DNA of 64,000 nucleotides from Ustilaginoidea virens (Eukaryota; Ascomycota; Sordariomycetes; Hypocreales; Clavicipitaceae): positions 6,386,501-6,450,500 of the forward strand of contig NC_057317.1 of the NCBI RefSeq assembly GCF_000687475.1, written 5' to 3'. Of this stretch, positions 35,674 to 47,200 are shown piece by piece (position 1 is the stretch's first letter; each line of letters begins with the position of its first letter). A program made the position numbers and the translations under genes. Below the pieces are notes generated by a model. It ran no database searches and had not been told where the DNA came from. It was given only the letters and a program-made list of their open reading frames with translations.

Positions 35674-35890
35674 GTTTTAGACATTTGCGGACACGGACAT
35701 CGGGATCGTAATATGTATGCTATGGCCAGGGCAGTTTAGCGTCAAGTTCGTTGAAGCTGCCATTGAGGACCTCGATTTTACAGCTGCTAGAGTAGATGAT
35801 CTTCCTGAAGTTTTACGTCGGTATATCAACGCGTTGTTGGAAAACGCCACCTGGATCGCGAGGTTTATATGGTTTGTATCATAGCGCAAC
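35674..35890 (+). other. Possible host gene remnant
   Basis: One + frame is open from about 35681 to a TAG near 35883, with a protein-like composition (CMLWPGQFSVKFVEAAIEDL, then RVDDLPEVLRRYINALLEN). Base composition is unlike the transposons. It abuts the B7 end and has no clear start, so it could be an exon of a gene broken by B7. No family is recognised. A second frame reads across from 33368 if B7 is removed. Confidence 0.3.
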
Positions 35891-37249
35891 AGGCTGAGCT
35901 TTTGCACCAAGAGTTTTGGGTCCTTTTTCTGTGCTTTGCATGCGACATGGATAGCAGAGCCAAATTCGCAATACTCTTAACTTTACCTGTGGAGGTTGCA
36001 TAGTTATAAAGTAACTCCGCTTATAACAATATATATGTAGACGCATTTCGTTCCCTTTTCATATCTCTTCGCGCGTCGCAGGGTTTGATAGTACTGTAGA
36101 CTGCAGCAGCATTGCCAAAAGGATGTAAACTTGGCACGGCGAGGCTCGAGCCATCCCGACCCAAGACCGTGGTCGGGTCCGGTGGACCGCCCCGCCGTCC
36201 GCGGATACCGAACCCCGAAACTAGTGGGACGTAGTATGCAACCCTGGCCCTAGGGAGCCAGATAAGCCTAAATTATCTCTAATCCAGGAGGTACGCCCCT
36301 GCCTACTTTCACATCCGGTATAACATGATAGAGGGTTTCGTGGGGCTGGTTGTTTCCTGGATGAAAATTACAGGGAGAGCTGGCAGCGGCAAGCCTCAAG
36401 CTAGTTGCGAAGCGCTACAAAGGGTGCTGCTCTTGACGCTCCCTAATACCCGGCGGTGTCCACATAGCTTACTGTTGCAGGGGATACCGGTGGATTCGTC
36501 AGGAATGTCGGCGATGTCCGGGTTAGAATGTGCCACTGTAGCCTAGGGAACCGTAGCCCCTTAGGGCACCCCTATTCCCACTATAAATAGCTGGTCTAGC
36601 GAGTATCGGTCAGCCGGTGCTCGTTATCGTCTTTAATACTTTCGCGTTTTCTTCGGTACATTCTGACACTTACACAGTGAAACGACGAGTGCGCAGAGGG
36701 ATAAGCTTGACGCGAGCTCCCCAGCCCTTTAATTGCGTCACACTTATCTAGGCAGAAATTAAACCGATGGGCTTGTAATCGGCAAAAATACAGGGGCATG
36801 ACGCGTTCAGAAAATGAGAACACTTACCGCAACTTGCAATGCCAGAGGAATACGGAGTGTGGTGTAAGGCAATACTAAGCCAAAGTTTTGACAGGCCGGA
36901 ATATGGGCTTCCACTCATTTCATCTCATGTTCTGCATGTGCCAGCAGTCAGACCGTCACTTGCAAGCTGTGGTCTATCAACATCCGGAACGAGCAAGCTT
37001 ATTGGCATGCAACTATGAACTCCTCAATGATATATGTAGCATACCAGACTCTATCAGAGCCCACACCGCGTGCAAGGCCCACAGTGGGCTGCTGATTGCG
37101 GCGGGGACCCGCGGCGAGCGATGCCAGAGTTATCCGTCCGGATACGATGTGTATATATTCTTGTGGCCGGAATCTAGGTTACCACAATACGGCATACCAT
37201 TTTGGTGTCGTACCACAGTCCAAAACACACGCGTGAGACAAGCCGCAAA
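35891..37249. other. Host intergenic DNA upstream of the amine oxidase
   Basis: Single-copy DNA of balanced composition without RIP signs. It contains a small inverted repeat CCCGAC...GTCGGG near 36153-36176 and one copy of the 115-bp repeat. Open frames of 73-147 codons exist on both strands but lack support. The stretch next to 37250 should hold the amine oxidase promoter; no clear TATA element was seen close to the start. Confidence 0.6.
36480..36594 (+). repeat. 115-bp direct repeat, copy 1
   Basis: It begins GGGGATACCGGTGGATTCGT and ends CCCACTATAAATAGCTGG. A copy of roughly 75-80% identity in the same orientation lies at 40097-40209, so the pair brackets the amine oxidase gene. Blocks GTAGCCCCTTAGGG and CCCACTATAA are best kept. 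It might be a solo LTR piece or a duplicated promoter (TATAAATAG is TATA-like). Confidence 0.75.
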
Positions 37250-39528
37250 ATGGCCGCCCCTGCGCAACGGCAAGAGCTGGATACTTGGTCGATACCAGGC
37301 TATGTTATTTTCCCCGAGCAAAACGACATAGCACCCCAGTCTAGGGCTGTTCCTCACCCGCAAGTTCATCCACTAGGTACGGAGTACTTTTCTCCTTGTC
37401 CCCCTTTCTCTTTTTTCTTCTTCCTCTTCTTCCTCTTCTTTCTCTTTTTCTTTTTTTTTCTTTTTTCTTTATTGTCCTTCCCAAAAACCAATGTTGTTTG
37501 GCTTCATGAGGTGTTGTTAATCTCGCCTGCTGTGCAGATCAACTCTCCGTGTGGGAAATTTCCAGAAGCGCCAAGCTCATCCGCGACTTTGCCAACACCA
37601 AGCAGCTCAAGTTTAACTGCATCACTCTGCGCGAGCCCAAGAAGAATGAATATGCCGCCTTCCGATTGAGGAGGGGTCCTCGTCCTGAGCGGCGTGCGTT
37701 CGCCATTGTGCTGGAACAGGGCATGCCAAACGTCGCCGAGGTGATTGTCAACTTGACCAGGTCCCAGGTCGAGGACTGGAAGCCCGTCACCAATGTAGCC
37801 CCGACGCTTACCCTCGAAGACCTCGACGTCATGGAGCGTGTTGCCCGCACTGACCCGCGCGTCATCGAGGTTTGTGCCGAGATTGGCATCACAGACATGT
37901 CCCAGGTCTACCTTGATGCCTGGGCCATTGGCGTCGACGACCGATGGGGGTTCGAGCGACGTCTGCAACAGGGCTTGCCTTACTACCGCGCCTCGGGACT
38001 GGACAACCAGTATGCTCACCCGCTCGATTTTACTGTTGTGGTGGATACAGAAACAGAGGAGGTTCTCAGCGTTGACGTCCGCCTCGTCAATGGTGAGCGA
38101 ACCAAGATTCCTACCGAGCCGCACAATTACTTGCCGCAATTCATCAGTGAGGGCTATGAGCCGCATAAGCTCAAGCCCATTGACATTACACAACCAGAAG
38201 GCGTGTCTTTCCAGATGAAGGGCAACGAGATTCAGTGGGCCAACTACAAAATGCACATTGGTTTTAACTACCGCGAAGGCATCGTCCTCTCCGACGTGCG
38301 CATTCACGATCCCTACGAAAACTGTGAACGCACCCTTTTCAATCGCATCAGCGTCGTGGAGATGGTTGTTCCCTATGGAAATCCGGACCCGCCTCATCAC
38401 AAGAAGCATGCATTTGATGTGGGCGAGTATGGTTCTGGCCTAATGACCAACTCTCTCAAGCTCGGATGCGATTGCAAGGGAGCGATTCACTATCTCGACG
38501 GCATCGTGTCCACATCCACTGGCCAGGCGGCAGTTATTCCCAATGCCATCTGCATCCACGAGGAAGACAACGGCCTGCTCTACAAGCACACCGACTTCCG
38601 GGATGCCCACGTCGTTTCCGCCCGCGACCGCAAGCTTATCATATCGCAGATAATCACCGCCGCCAACTACGAGTATGGCTTCTACCACATTTTTACCCTT
38701 GACGGCACCTACAAGCTTGAAATAAAGCTGACCGGCATGCTCAACACCTACTGCATGCATTCCACCGAGTCGGCCGCTCCCTACGGTACAGAGGTTGCCC
38801 CTGGTGTCAGCGCCCACAACCACCAGCACATCTTTTCTCTTCGCGTCGACCCCGAAATCGACGGCCCCAACAATTCTATCCTCCAGAGTGATGCTGTCTC
38901 TTCCGACGCCCCTGTCGGTTCGCCCGAAAACTTGTACGGCAACGGTTTCTATTGCAAGAAGGCGTTGCTAAAGACCGCCAAGCAAGCTGCCGCGAACTAT
39001 TGTCACGAGACGCAGCGGACATGGGACATTATTAACCCAAGCAAGCTGAACAAATCCTGTAAGAAACCCGTGGGCTACAAAATCGTCAATAACAACTGCC
39101 CGCCTCTGCTTGCCAAGCCCGGTAGTGTCGTGTACAAGAGAGCTGCCTTTGCGCGCAAATCTCTCTGGGTTGTCCCCTACAAGGACTACGAACTCTTCCC
39201 CGCCGGCGACTACGTGTGTCAATCCAACGGTGAAGAGAACCATCCACATAATGGGACTGTCCTTGACTGGTCGAATCGAGACGAGAGCATCGAAAATACA
39301 GATATCGTATGCTACATGCAGTTTGGGCTAACCCATTTCCCCCGCTGTGAGGACTTTCCCATCATGCCTGCCGAGCCGGTGGGTGTCATGATGCGTGCTA
39401 GTAATTTCTTTACCAAGAACCCTGCCTTGTGGGTTCCGCCGTCGCAGATCAAGAAGGACACGACCTCGAGGAATGCTTTCCCAAACGCTGTATGCTGTAG
39501 GGGGCAGAAAACGAATCCCAGGTTGTAA
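37250..39528 (+). CDS. Copper amine oxidase (primary-amine oxidase), one intron
   Basis: The enzyme oxidatively deaminates primary amines to aldehyde, ammonia and hydrogen peroxide, using copper and a topaquinone made from its own tyrosine. Exons 37250-37376 and 37538-39528 join in an Asp codon (HPL-D-QLSVWE) and give 705 residues, the usual length of fungal homologues. Visible are the catalytic base D336 (AFDVGEYGSG), topaquinone Y420 (AANYEYGF), copper ligands H471 and H473 (NHQH) and H642 (GLTHFPRCEDFPIMP). Spacing matches the yeast Hansenula enzyme. The N-terminal amine oxidase domains precede. No signal peptide is seen; the C-terminus PRL is at best a weak peroxisomal signal. ATG 37250 (AAAATGG context) is chosen because upstream codons look non-coding. 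It has no RIP stops. Confidence 0.93.
37377..37537 (+). other. Intron of the amine oxidase gene
   Basis: The 161-bp intron starts GTACGG and ends TGTGCAG, in phase 1. A long polypyrimidine run (37400-37480) precedes the acceptor. Joining restores HPLDQLS, the conserved N-terminal motif of the family. A stop codon at 37507 in the downstream frame rules out a longer single-exon start. Confidence 0.88.
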
Positions 39529-39543
39529 CCCGCCAAGTGCCCC

Positions 39544-39566
39544 GGGGGGGGGGGGGGGGGGGGGGG
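39544..39566 (+). repeat. Poly-G run of 23
   Basis: The run lies 16 bp after the amine oxidase stop codon. Short inverted words flank it (GCTGTATGC before, GCATACAGC after). Exact length may be an assembly estimate. Confidence 0.8.
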
Positions 39567-40711
39567 CGAATAGCGTTTAGGTGGCATACAGCATGGGTTG
39601 CATATATTGGCGTTCGACAATACTAGATACACCATATTTCACGTAAATTTAGAGAAATTCTCCTATGACAAGTCATACCGGAAAGTCTCGTTTTTCACCT
39701 GACTGAAATTATCCAAAACAGCGTTAACGTAGTCGCGGAGTTAATCGGCGGCTGATCGGGGCGCGTTAAATGGTGGGGAATAACGGTCAGCAGCCCCTAA
39801 CAATGCGACGAATCAGACAAATAGTGAGCGGCGCTTCTTATGATATAATGAAAGCTAGATTAGCATGCATCGTTATATAGAAATTGAGGATCGAAAACTT
39901 TTGCGATTTCGCCCGCTTAGGCAGCGGCACAGAACCGCCTCTAAAATCAAATCAGATCATAGATATCACTAGCGGGAATAGGGGCAATATAGCATACAGC
40001 TATTATAATCCTAATAATATAATCGCAATTAATATATAGTGCAACCCGATTAAGACTAAATCTGCTTAATGGCGAAAGCGACCTATAGCTGTCGGCGGGG
40101 ATACCGGTGGATTCGTATGTGTCGGGAATGTTCGGCTACGAATGTGGCACATGTAACCGAGGGAACAGTAGCCCCTTAGGGTTACCCCCATGCCCACTAT
40201 AATAGCTGGTGACCTGAGTATTGTTGAGTCAATGCAGGTCAACCCTTTACAATATACCGCTTTCTCTTCCTGCTTCCTGATATAGTAGCAATTGTATAAA
40301 TAACACAGCAACCTCGATATTCTTATCCTTTTGTTAGGTGCCATAGCACTATATCGCTTGATATCTAAGATTGTGCTACGGCTACCGCTCTTCTCGGATA
40401 ACCTTTAAGGTGTGATAGTAGATTCCGGCTGAATCTATTGAAACCTCGTGTTGTTATTATACTCGTATGGCCTTATATAACGAAAAAGGAAGCTATTCGG
40501 AAGATCGCGATATCCTTTATGGTTTAATTTTATAGTGATTGACCTATTCAGTCAGATTATCAGCCTTTCGTGCCTAGAATGTTTTAGATAGCGAAGATAG
40601 GTGCCGATACGGTTGACTATACTAAACCTATATACATCCTAATATCCCGATACGAATGGGATATCTAGTATAATTATATTCGGAGCGAGGCTTAGGTAAG
40701 GAAGGTATAGG
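39567..40711. other. Intergenic DNA between the amine oxidase and B4
   Basis: The first 400 bp resemble host DNA. From about 39950 the sequence becomes AT-rich with TATA-type words. I see no domain and no gene here beyond the repeat at 40097-40209. Old degraded transposon sequence is possible. Confidence 0.5.
40097..40209 (+). repeat. 115-bp direct repeat, copy 2
   Basis: It matches 36480-36594 in the same orientation (GGGGATACCGGTGGATTCGT at the start, ACTATAATAGCTGG at the end). Sequence beyond both ends is unrelated between the copies. Confidence 0.75.
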
Positions 40712-41026
40712 TGTTGATATAAACTCGGTATACCCAGTTGTCCGTAGGGTCGCGCGCGTGGTATCATGTACCGGGTGATCACCAAGCAAAGGTATTCTAT
40801 TACTTTGCTAATGACTATCTAAGAAAGTAGGAAAAGGAAGCAAAAGAGGAATTACACGATGTGGCCTTTTTGTGCGTGTGCCGTGGTCACGTGCACCGGC
40901 GCGGTCGGGTCGGGCTGCCCGCGTGCCCTACCGGGCACAGGAAAAGGGGCCACATCGTGTGCAGCGGTGCGCGGCACATCCGTCGCAATGTGCCCAATTA
41001 GGCACCTTGCGACAGCGATTCCGACA
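40712..41026 (-). repeat. 3' LTR of B4 (315 bp)
   Basis: It reads TGTTGATATAAACTCGG...GATTCCGACA on the + strand, the second Cop-B LTR subtype (shared with B5 and B8). It has little RIP damage. Confidence 0.88.
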
Positions 41027-41068
41027 CTGGCAGCTTCTCTTTTTATAGAAGCAAACATCGGAATCGCT
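41014..41068 (-). promoter_or_regulatory. Hairpin enclosing the polypurine tract of B4
   Basis: On the + strand AGCGATTCCGA (41014-41024, inside the LTR end) pairs perfectly with TCGGAATCGCT (41058-41068). An inner stem GCTTCT/AGAAGC encloses the purine tract (TAAAAAGAGAAG on the element strand). The same arrangement is found in B1, B3, B5, B6 and B7. Confidence 0.65.
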
Positions 41069-41382
41069 AGGATGTAAGGCGCACACATAGAAAAGAAAGT
41101 GCGGCGCGGTCTCGGAAGGTTGTGCTGCCAATAACGCTGTCGCGCCGCGCGGCCGGCCTGTACAGCCTCATACCGTACAGCCGGTATGTTGAATATCGCA
41201 GCCAAAATAAAGGGGCAGAAAGGGGCGGCAGTAAGCGCAGTAAAAACGGCAGCATTGAACACAACATTGAACATAGGAAAATCCACCCACTTGCCACGCA
41301 TGACATCCCCAATACTTCCCAAAATCGGTCAGACGTTAACCGGCCTCTTCACCCACCCTTCCACACGTATAACAGCCTGATT

Positions 41383-42320
41383 CCGTATAGTGGCTTGACC
41401 ACTTCCATGATAGTATTATCAGGATACTGGTATGCTATCTGCTTAGGTAGCTTGGCGATGATTAACCTATTGAGGGTTGTTGATAACTGCACGTAAGCCT
41501 GCGTAATATCCCGTATCCAAACAAATAGGCCGTAAGAGCGTTGTAATAAGGGCGCTATTAATATTAGTAACCGTTAACTAGCCCATTAGATTGTAGGGGA
41601 CTAAGTCAATATTAATCGCTTCTCATCATCGCTATAACCTTAAATGACAAGCCTAGATTTCTCGTACAGTATATCTATACTTTTGCCTTTGATTTCCCAT
41701 ACTATATGTGAGTTGAATAGGCGTTAGGCTCCATATTGACCGATATTAAAAGTAACGAATCTAAATACATCACGGGCTTATAATGCCTCTATCTCCGTAC
41801 GGTCAGACTGCTTAAAAGAGTCTTTAGGGGTTGTGATCTTTCCTTCTCGGCGTAATTGGCTAGCAAGCTGCAGGTCGGCTTACTCTTTCGCGGTTAAGAA
41901 AGAGGCATTAATAACGGTATTAGAAGCTATAGCGTTAATAATAGCTTCTTCTTGGTCCTTATTGATTATGATATCAGATATCACCCGTGCTGGTGATGGT
42001 GATACTAGCCTGACTTGATCAGAGCCAGTGGCTGGCGATAATAATGTCGCGGCTGCAGGTAGGTTATCAGGGGCAAGTGACGATGATGTCGCGGCTGCAA
42101 GTGCCCTATTATGGGCAGGCGACGATAATATCGCGGCTGCAAGTGCTGGGGCAGGCGACGATGATGTCGCGGCTGCAGGTATCATCGCGGCTGGAGGTGC
42201 GGCTGCAGCCGGTATCCTGACTTCTAGCCTGCCGGGGCGGGCCGGGCCTTCGGCATAGACGATATCTTTAGGATCGTCGGCCGTAGGATTAATATCACGG
42301 TCGGGGTCGTAGGTATATAG
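41383..42320 (-). pseudogene. B4 pol fragment: RT start and linker
   Basis: On the minus strand the linker (Ala/Pro-rich, 42000-42250, repeated GACGATGATGTCGCGGCTGC units) leads to the RT N-terminus: TNASFLTAKE-like, QLASQLRREGKITTPKDSF, then LFNSHIV and SPTIQRASQRL. It then jumps to the pol end through the 1.1-kb deletion. Stops are fewer than in B3 or B6. It cannot make an active RT. Confidence 0.75.
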
Positions 42321-42471
42321 TATTGATATCGGAAATCTAGGTTGACCTGATGTCTCGGACTAACATTATTCCGACCCAATTATACTCTTCTCTCTATCTT
42401 CCGTAGACTCTATATATTAGTTTTTTATCGTAATATCATCATATAATATAATCACATTATGACGTTTAATA
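42321..42471 (+). repeat. 5' LTR of A2 (151 bp)
   Basis: It runs TATTGATATCGG to GTTTAATA, matching the A1 3' LTR. Both end bases show the TG-to-TA and CA-to-TA changes of RIP. Confidence 0.9.
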
Positions 42472-42485
42472 GGTTATAAGCCCGG
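42472..42485 (+). other. Primer-binding site of A2, initiator tRNA-Met half
   Basis: GGTTATAAGCCCGG follows the LTR without a gap. It is the C/D site GGTTATGAGCCCGG with one G-to-A change. Confidence 0.8.
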
Positions 42486-42946
42486 ATAGCGGTAAATACA
42501 TAAGAAGATAATTAATATATAGACCTAACTAGCCATACTTCTATGTAACCTAAAGATATCTTAGCCGAATATTTACCGATAATAATAAATAAGCTAAGTC
42601 TAAAATATCTCTTCTAATCACCATATAAAAGACCGATAAACTAGTGACTGTAACTATAAGTAACTATAGGTATAACTTTAGATTAAGGGAAACGATCCGA
42701 AAGGCTATTATAATCCGGTTCCTCTATAAGGAATATTTCCCGCTCCTAACTTAGGCTATCGGCGCGGCATATGATTATAACGCCTTTAATATTTCTCCTC
42801 TACCTAGCGATACCTATAGCCTAGCAACGCTAAGCTTTTATATTATTATGAGCGGATGCTCTAATAAAGAAGAAATGCTTTTAGCTTTAAGCTTAGATGA
42901 AATTTAGGGAATAGAAGCCTATATACTCTCTGATATATCCGCATGC
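42486..42946 (+). pseudogene. Start of A2 gag, RIP-degraded
   Basis: Leader and the beginning of the Cop-A gag. No long frame is open and the start codon is not identifiable. It is cut by B5 at 42946. Confidence 0.6.
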
Positions 42947-43284
42947 TGTTGATATAAACTCGGTATACCCAGTTATACGTAGGGTCGCGCGCGTGGTATC
43001 ATATACCGTGAGGTCACCAAGTAAAGGATTTATTGGCTTTACTAATAACTACTATCTAAAAGGAAAGAGAGGAAGCAAAAGAGGGTAATTACACGATGTG
43101 GCCTTTTTGTGCATGCTGTAGTCACGTGCATCGGCGCAGTCGGGCCGGGCTGCCCGCGTGCCCTACCGGGCTTAGGGGTAAAGGGGCAAAAGGGGCCAAA
43201 GTGGCCATATCGTGCGCATCGGGTGTGCGCGGCACATCCGTCGCAATATGCCCAATTGGGCACCTTACGATAGCGATTCCGATA
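42947..43284 (-). repeat. 3' LTR of B5 (338 bp)
   Basis: It pairs with 62704-63041 at equal length. It reads TGTTGATATAAACTCGG...GATTCCGATA on the + strand. Confidence 0.92.
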
Positions 43285-43566
43285 CTAGCAGCTTCTCTTT
43301 TTATAGAAGCAAACATCGGAATCGCTAGGATATAAAGCGCATATATAGAAAGAAAAGTGCGGCGCGGTCTCGGCAGGTTATGCCGCCGATAACGCTATCG
43401 TGCCGCGCGGCCGGCTCGTATAAGCTTATACCGTACGGCCGGTATAATATTGAATATCGCAGCCAAAACAAAGGGGCAAAAAGGGGCAGTAGTAAACACA
43501 GTAAAACAATATAATATTGAACATAGGAAAAATCTACACATTTGCCACCCATGATATCACTAATTA

Positions 43567-43909
43567 TGTTGGTGTCACATCAAGGGGTACCCAGTTGTAC
43601 GTAGGGTTGCGCGCGTGGTATCAAGTACCGTGAGGTCACCGGTCAAAGGTATGATTACTTCTTTGATTATGACTGACTAACTAAGAGGAAAGAAAGGAAG
43701 CAAAAGAGTAATTACACGATGTGGCCTTTTTGTGCGTGCCGTAGTCACGTGCTTCGGCGCGGTCGGGCCGGACTGCCCGCGTGCCCTACCGGGCTTAGGG
43801 GCATAGGGGCAAAAGTGGCCACATCGTGCGTAACGGGTGTGCGCGGCATATTTATCGCAATATGCCCAATTAGTGCCCAATTGGGCATTTTGCGATAGCG
43901 ATTCCGATA
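43567..43909 (-). repeat. 3' LTR of B6 (343 bp)
   Basis: It contains a short local duplication of TGCCCAATTAG/TGCCCAATTGG near 43862-43885, which is also in its partner at 50970-50990. This confirms the pairing. Confidence 0.92.
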
Positions 43910-44202
43910 CTAGCAGCTTCTCTTTTTATAGAAGCAAATATCGGAATCGCTAGGATGTAAAGCGCATATATAGAAAGAAAAGTGCGGCGCGGTCTCGGTA
44001 GGTTGTGCCGCCGATAACGCTATCGCGCCGCGCGGCCGGCATTATACCGTACAGCCGGTATATTGAATATCGCAGCCAAAACAAAGGGGCAAAAAGGGGC
44101 GGCAGTAAATATAGGAAAAACGGCCGCATTAAATACAATATTAAACATAGGAAAATCCACATATTTGCCACCCATTATATCACTAATACCTTCTAAATGC
44201 AG

Positions 44203-47200
44203 TCAGATATTGACCGGCCTCTTTACCCACCCTTCTATATGTATAACAGCCTGATTTCAGTCGATAAAGGTCTCAAGGGCTTTATTAGGCGTTCCTTTAG
44301 TTATTATATTGGCGAGATTATTATTCCTATTAATCTAATAGATCTTATAAATCTCCCGGCGCTTGTATGACTATCGCAGGGCTATAATATCTATTATAAG
44401 CCTCTTTTCCTTAGTAGTACCCAGCTTAATAAGGCATTTGTATAGCGAAAATAAATCCGTATATACAACTATAGGGATCTTCAGCAATCCCAGCCTGCTA
44501 GTAACTATATTAAGGGTCGTGCTTATCGCATATGCGATATCGACCCTTTGCACTATACTATATAGCTCTAAAGCGAGTGCGCTGCGTATTACCCACTTAC
44601 TCTTTATAGAGCTATAAGTAATAATATTACCGGTCAGCTAGAAGGCGTTATTTGCAGTATCTGCCTTATTCCCTAGCATAATTACGTAACTAATCTAGGA
44701 GCTTAAATCTTTATTATTGGCAAAGGATCCGTTAATAAATATAAAGATCTTAGCTATAGTAAGGGCTAAATTGATGTACCGTAAGCTATAATCCTGGTTA
44801 TCGCGCTGCTATTAAAGGCGCTTATTTAACCTTATAATATCCTTAGGGTCAGGCTATTAATATTATACTGCGATGGATAGGTCGAAAGATGCCTTAGGCT
44901 GGCAGACCGTAGCTATATAAGCACCGCGAGCGCATTATTCGATATAATTACGCTAGGCTATAGGCGCATTCTTATTGATAGTCGCGATCTTTTTATTTTA
45001 ACCTTTCTGGCGTAATATTATACCGTTAGTATTAGCCGTTAGTATACACCTATTAAATATTAGGGGCACGATTAGTAATAGCTTCATTTTAGGCTTAGCG
45101 TTAAAGCCTGCCTTAGTAAGCTCTAATTCTTCCTATTAGAAGAAGGTATTATTACTTAGGCCAAGGGTATCGTTAGTCTATATACCTACGATACTAAAGT
45201 ATATGCTAGTATCGCCAGCATAGTTAGGAGCGTCAGTATAGTTAGTATCGTTATTACCGGCGGATATTAGCAAATAGGGGTCGTAGGTTAATATAGTTAT
45301 GCCCAATTTCTCGCGATAATACCGGAAGTATGTCGCCTACTAGTAAGTGCCTGCCTTAGCTATTCTATACAATAGCTTAACCACTTCCATAATAGTATTA
45401 TTAGGATATTGGTAGGCTATCTACTTAGGTAGTTTAGTAATAATCGACCGATTAAGGGTAGTTAATGACTGCATATAAGCCTATATAATATCCTGTATCT
45501 AAAGAAATAGGCCGTGGGAGTATTATAATAAAGGGGCTATTAATATAAGTAACTATTAACTAGCCCGTTGGATTATAGGGGACTAAGTTAATATCAATCG
45601 CTTTTCATTATCACTATGCCCTTAAATAATAAGCCTAGACTTCTTATACGGTATATCTATGCCTTTGCCCTTAATTTCTCGTACTATATGTGAGTTAAAT
45701 AGGCGTTAGGCTCTGTATTAATCGATATTAAAGGTAATAAATCGGAATATATTACGGGCTTATAATGCTTTAATTTCTATACAGTCTAACTACTCAAAAG
45801 GGTCTCTAGGGGTCGTAATCTTGCCTTCCTAGCGTAATTAGCTAGTAAGCTATAGGTCGGCTTACTCTTTAGCGGTTAGGAAAGAGGCGTTAATAACGGT
45901 ATTAGAAGCGATAGCATTAATAAGAGCCTCTTCTTAGTCCTTATTAATTATAATATCGGATACTACCCTTACTGGTAATACTGGCCTGGCTTAATTAGGG
46001 CTAGTAGCTAGCGACGGATATATCGCGGCTATAGGTATTATCGCGGCTAGAGGTGCGGCTGCAGCCGGTATCCTAACCTCTAGCCTGCCGGGGCGGGCCG
46101 GTCCTTTAGTATAGACGATATCTTCAGGATTATCTATATTAGGGTCGTAATTATATGGTTTAATAACTATTAACCGGAACTTAACCGGGCTATATAATAT
46201 CTATATAATATAGGTTTCATCCTTAAGGCTGATTAGCCGGTATAGCCTATACTATCCACCCTTTTCTCTCTATACCCGTATATCTAACTATAGGGGTAAT
46301 TAGTGGATAGGCTAGGTATCTAGGCCGTTCTATTAGGCAAGGGTATCGCGAACCTATCGCTTAGCGAGGCATTTCTTAGCTTTATTAGTAGCCTTTCGTA
46401 ATATTAAGGCGCATTATAATACTAATAAGCTAGGCAGTAAGTCATCTATAAGTCGAGGATACACTCTAAAGACTAATAACGTAAGTATTAGACCGTTAGG
46501 TCTAGCGGAATCATTAATAGCTTTTATAGCGAGCTATAATTTCTATTCCTTTATTATTAGGTCGCCTACTTCGTTATCAACAATAGTATAGGCTCGGCGT
46601 AATAGGGCATAATATCTTTCGACTTTACTAATACTATTATAGGCTTCTATAGGAATTTTATCTATATTAATAGATAGAAGCCGGGCATTATAGCGGAATT
46701 TAATAGAGGCGAAGTTGGGTCTGGTATTATAAACTATCTAATCCGGCGGGCTAAAGTAAGTATCGATCTAGTATTCCTTAAGGGTATTCTAAATATTTTA
46801 GGCCTTTTATCTTTATGGATCGAAGAACCTAGCTGCCTAGAAGCTTATTACAGCATCCACGATATATAATACCGGCCGATTGTCAATATAAAGGATATCA
46901 ATAATAATTTCGTAGTTAAATTAGCTAGTATTATCATTCTTAAGGGTGAATTTAAACTAATTAGGTGCCTTTACGTTTATCTAGCATTAATAGCATATAT
47001 AGGTGATGCTCTCGATAATATTGCGGTTAATATTATTATAACTAGCCTATTAAAGCAATTTAGAGAGCCTATTAATAGAGGGGTGCCCGAATCAACAATA
47101 TAGCTAATAGATTTCCTATAATGATAGATAGAAGGCTGCAGTATCTATAGCCTTAAGAGTCCACTATAGATATCCCTATTTCCTAATAATTGGAACCTTA

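Larger units (their letters stand above)
40712..42320 (-). mobile_element. Cop-B element B4, 3' part, with an RNase H deletion
   Basis: A 315-bp 3' LTR (40712-41026) leads, on the + strand, into the Cop-B 3' region and then directly from the pol end (near 41383) into RT sequence. About 1.1 kb that B1 has at 10320-11420 is missing, which removes RNase H and the RT active site. The RT start reaches 42000, and the Ala-rich linker runs to 42320, where A2 is inserted. The rest of B4 should lie beyond the window. Confidence 0.85.

Noticed and set aside
36888..37331. 147-codon open frame upstream of the amine oxidase
   Set aside because: It lacks an ATG at its start, overlaps exon 1 in another frame and shows no domain.
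37504..38409. 301-codon minus-strand frame inside the amine oxidase
   Set aside because: It is the antisense shadow of a well-supported coding exon.
40066..40344. 92-codon minus-strand frame
   Set aside because: It spans copy 2 of the 115-bp repeat, has no matching frame in copy 1 and no recognisable feature.
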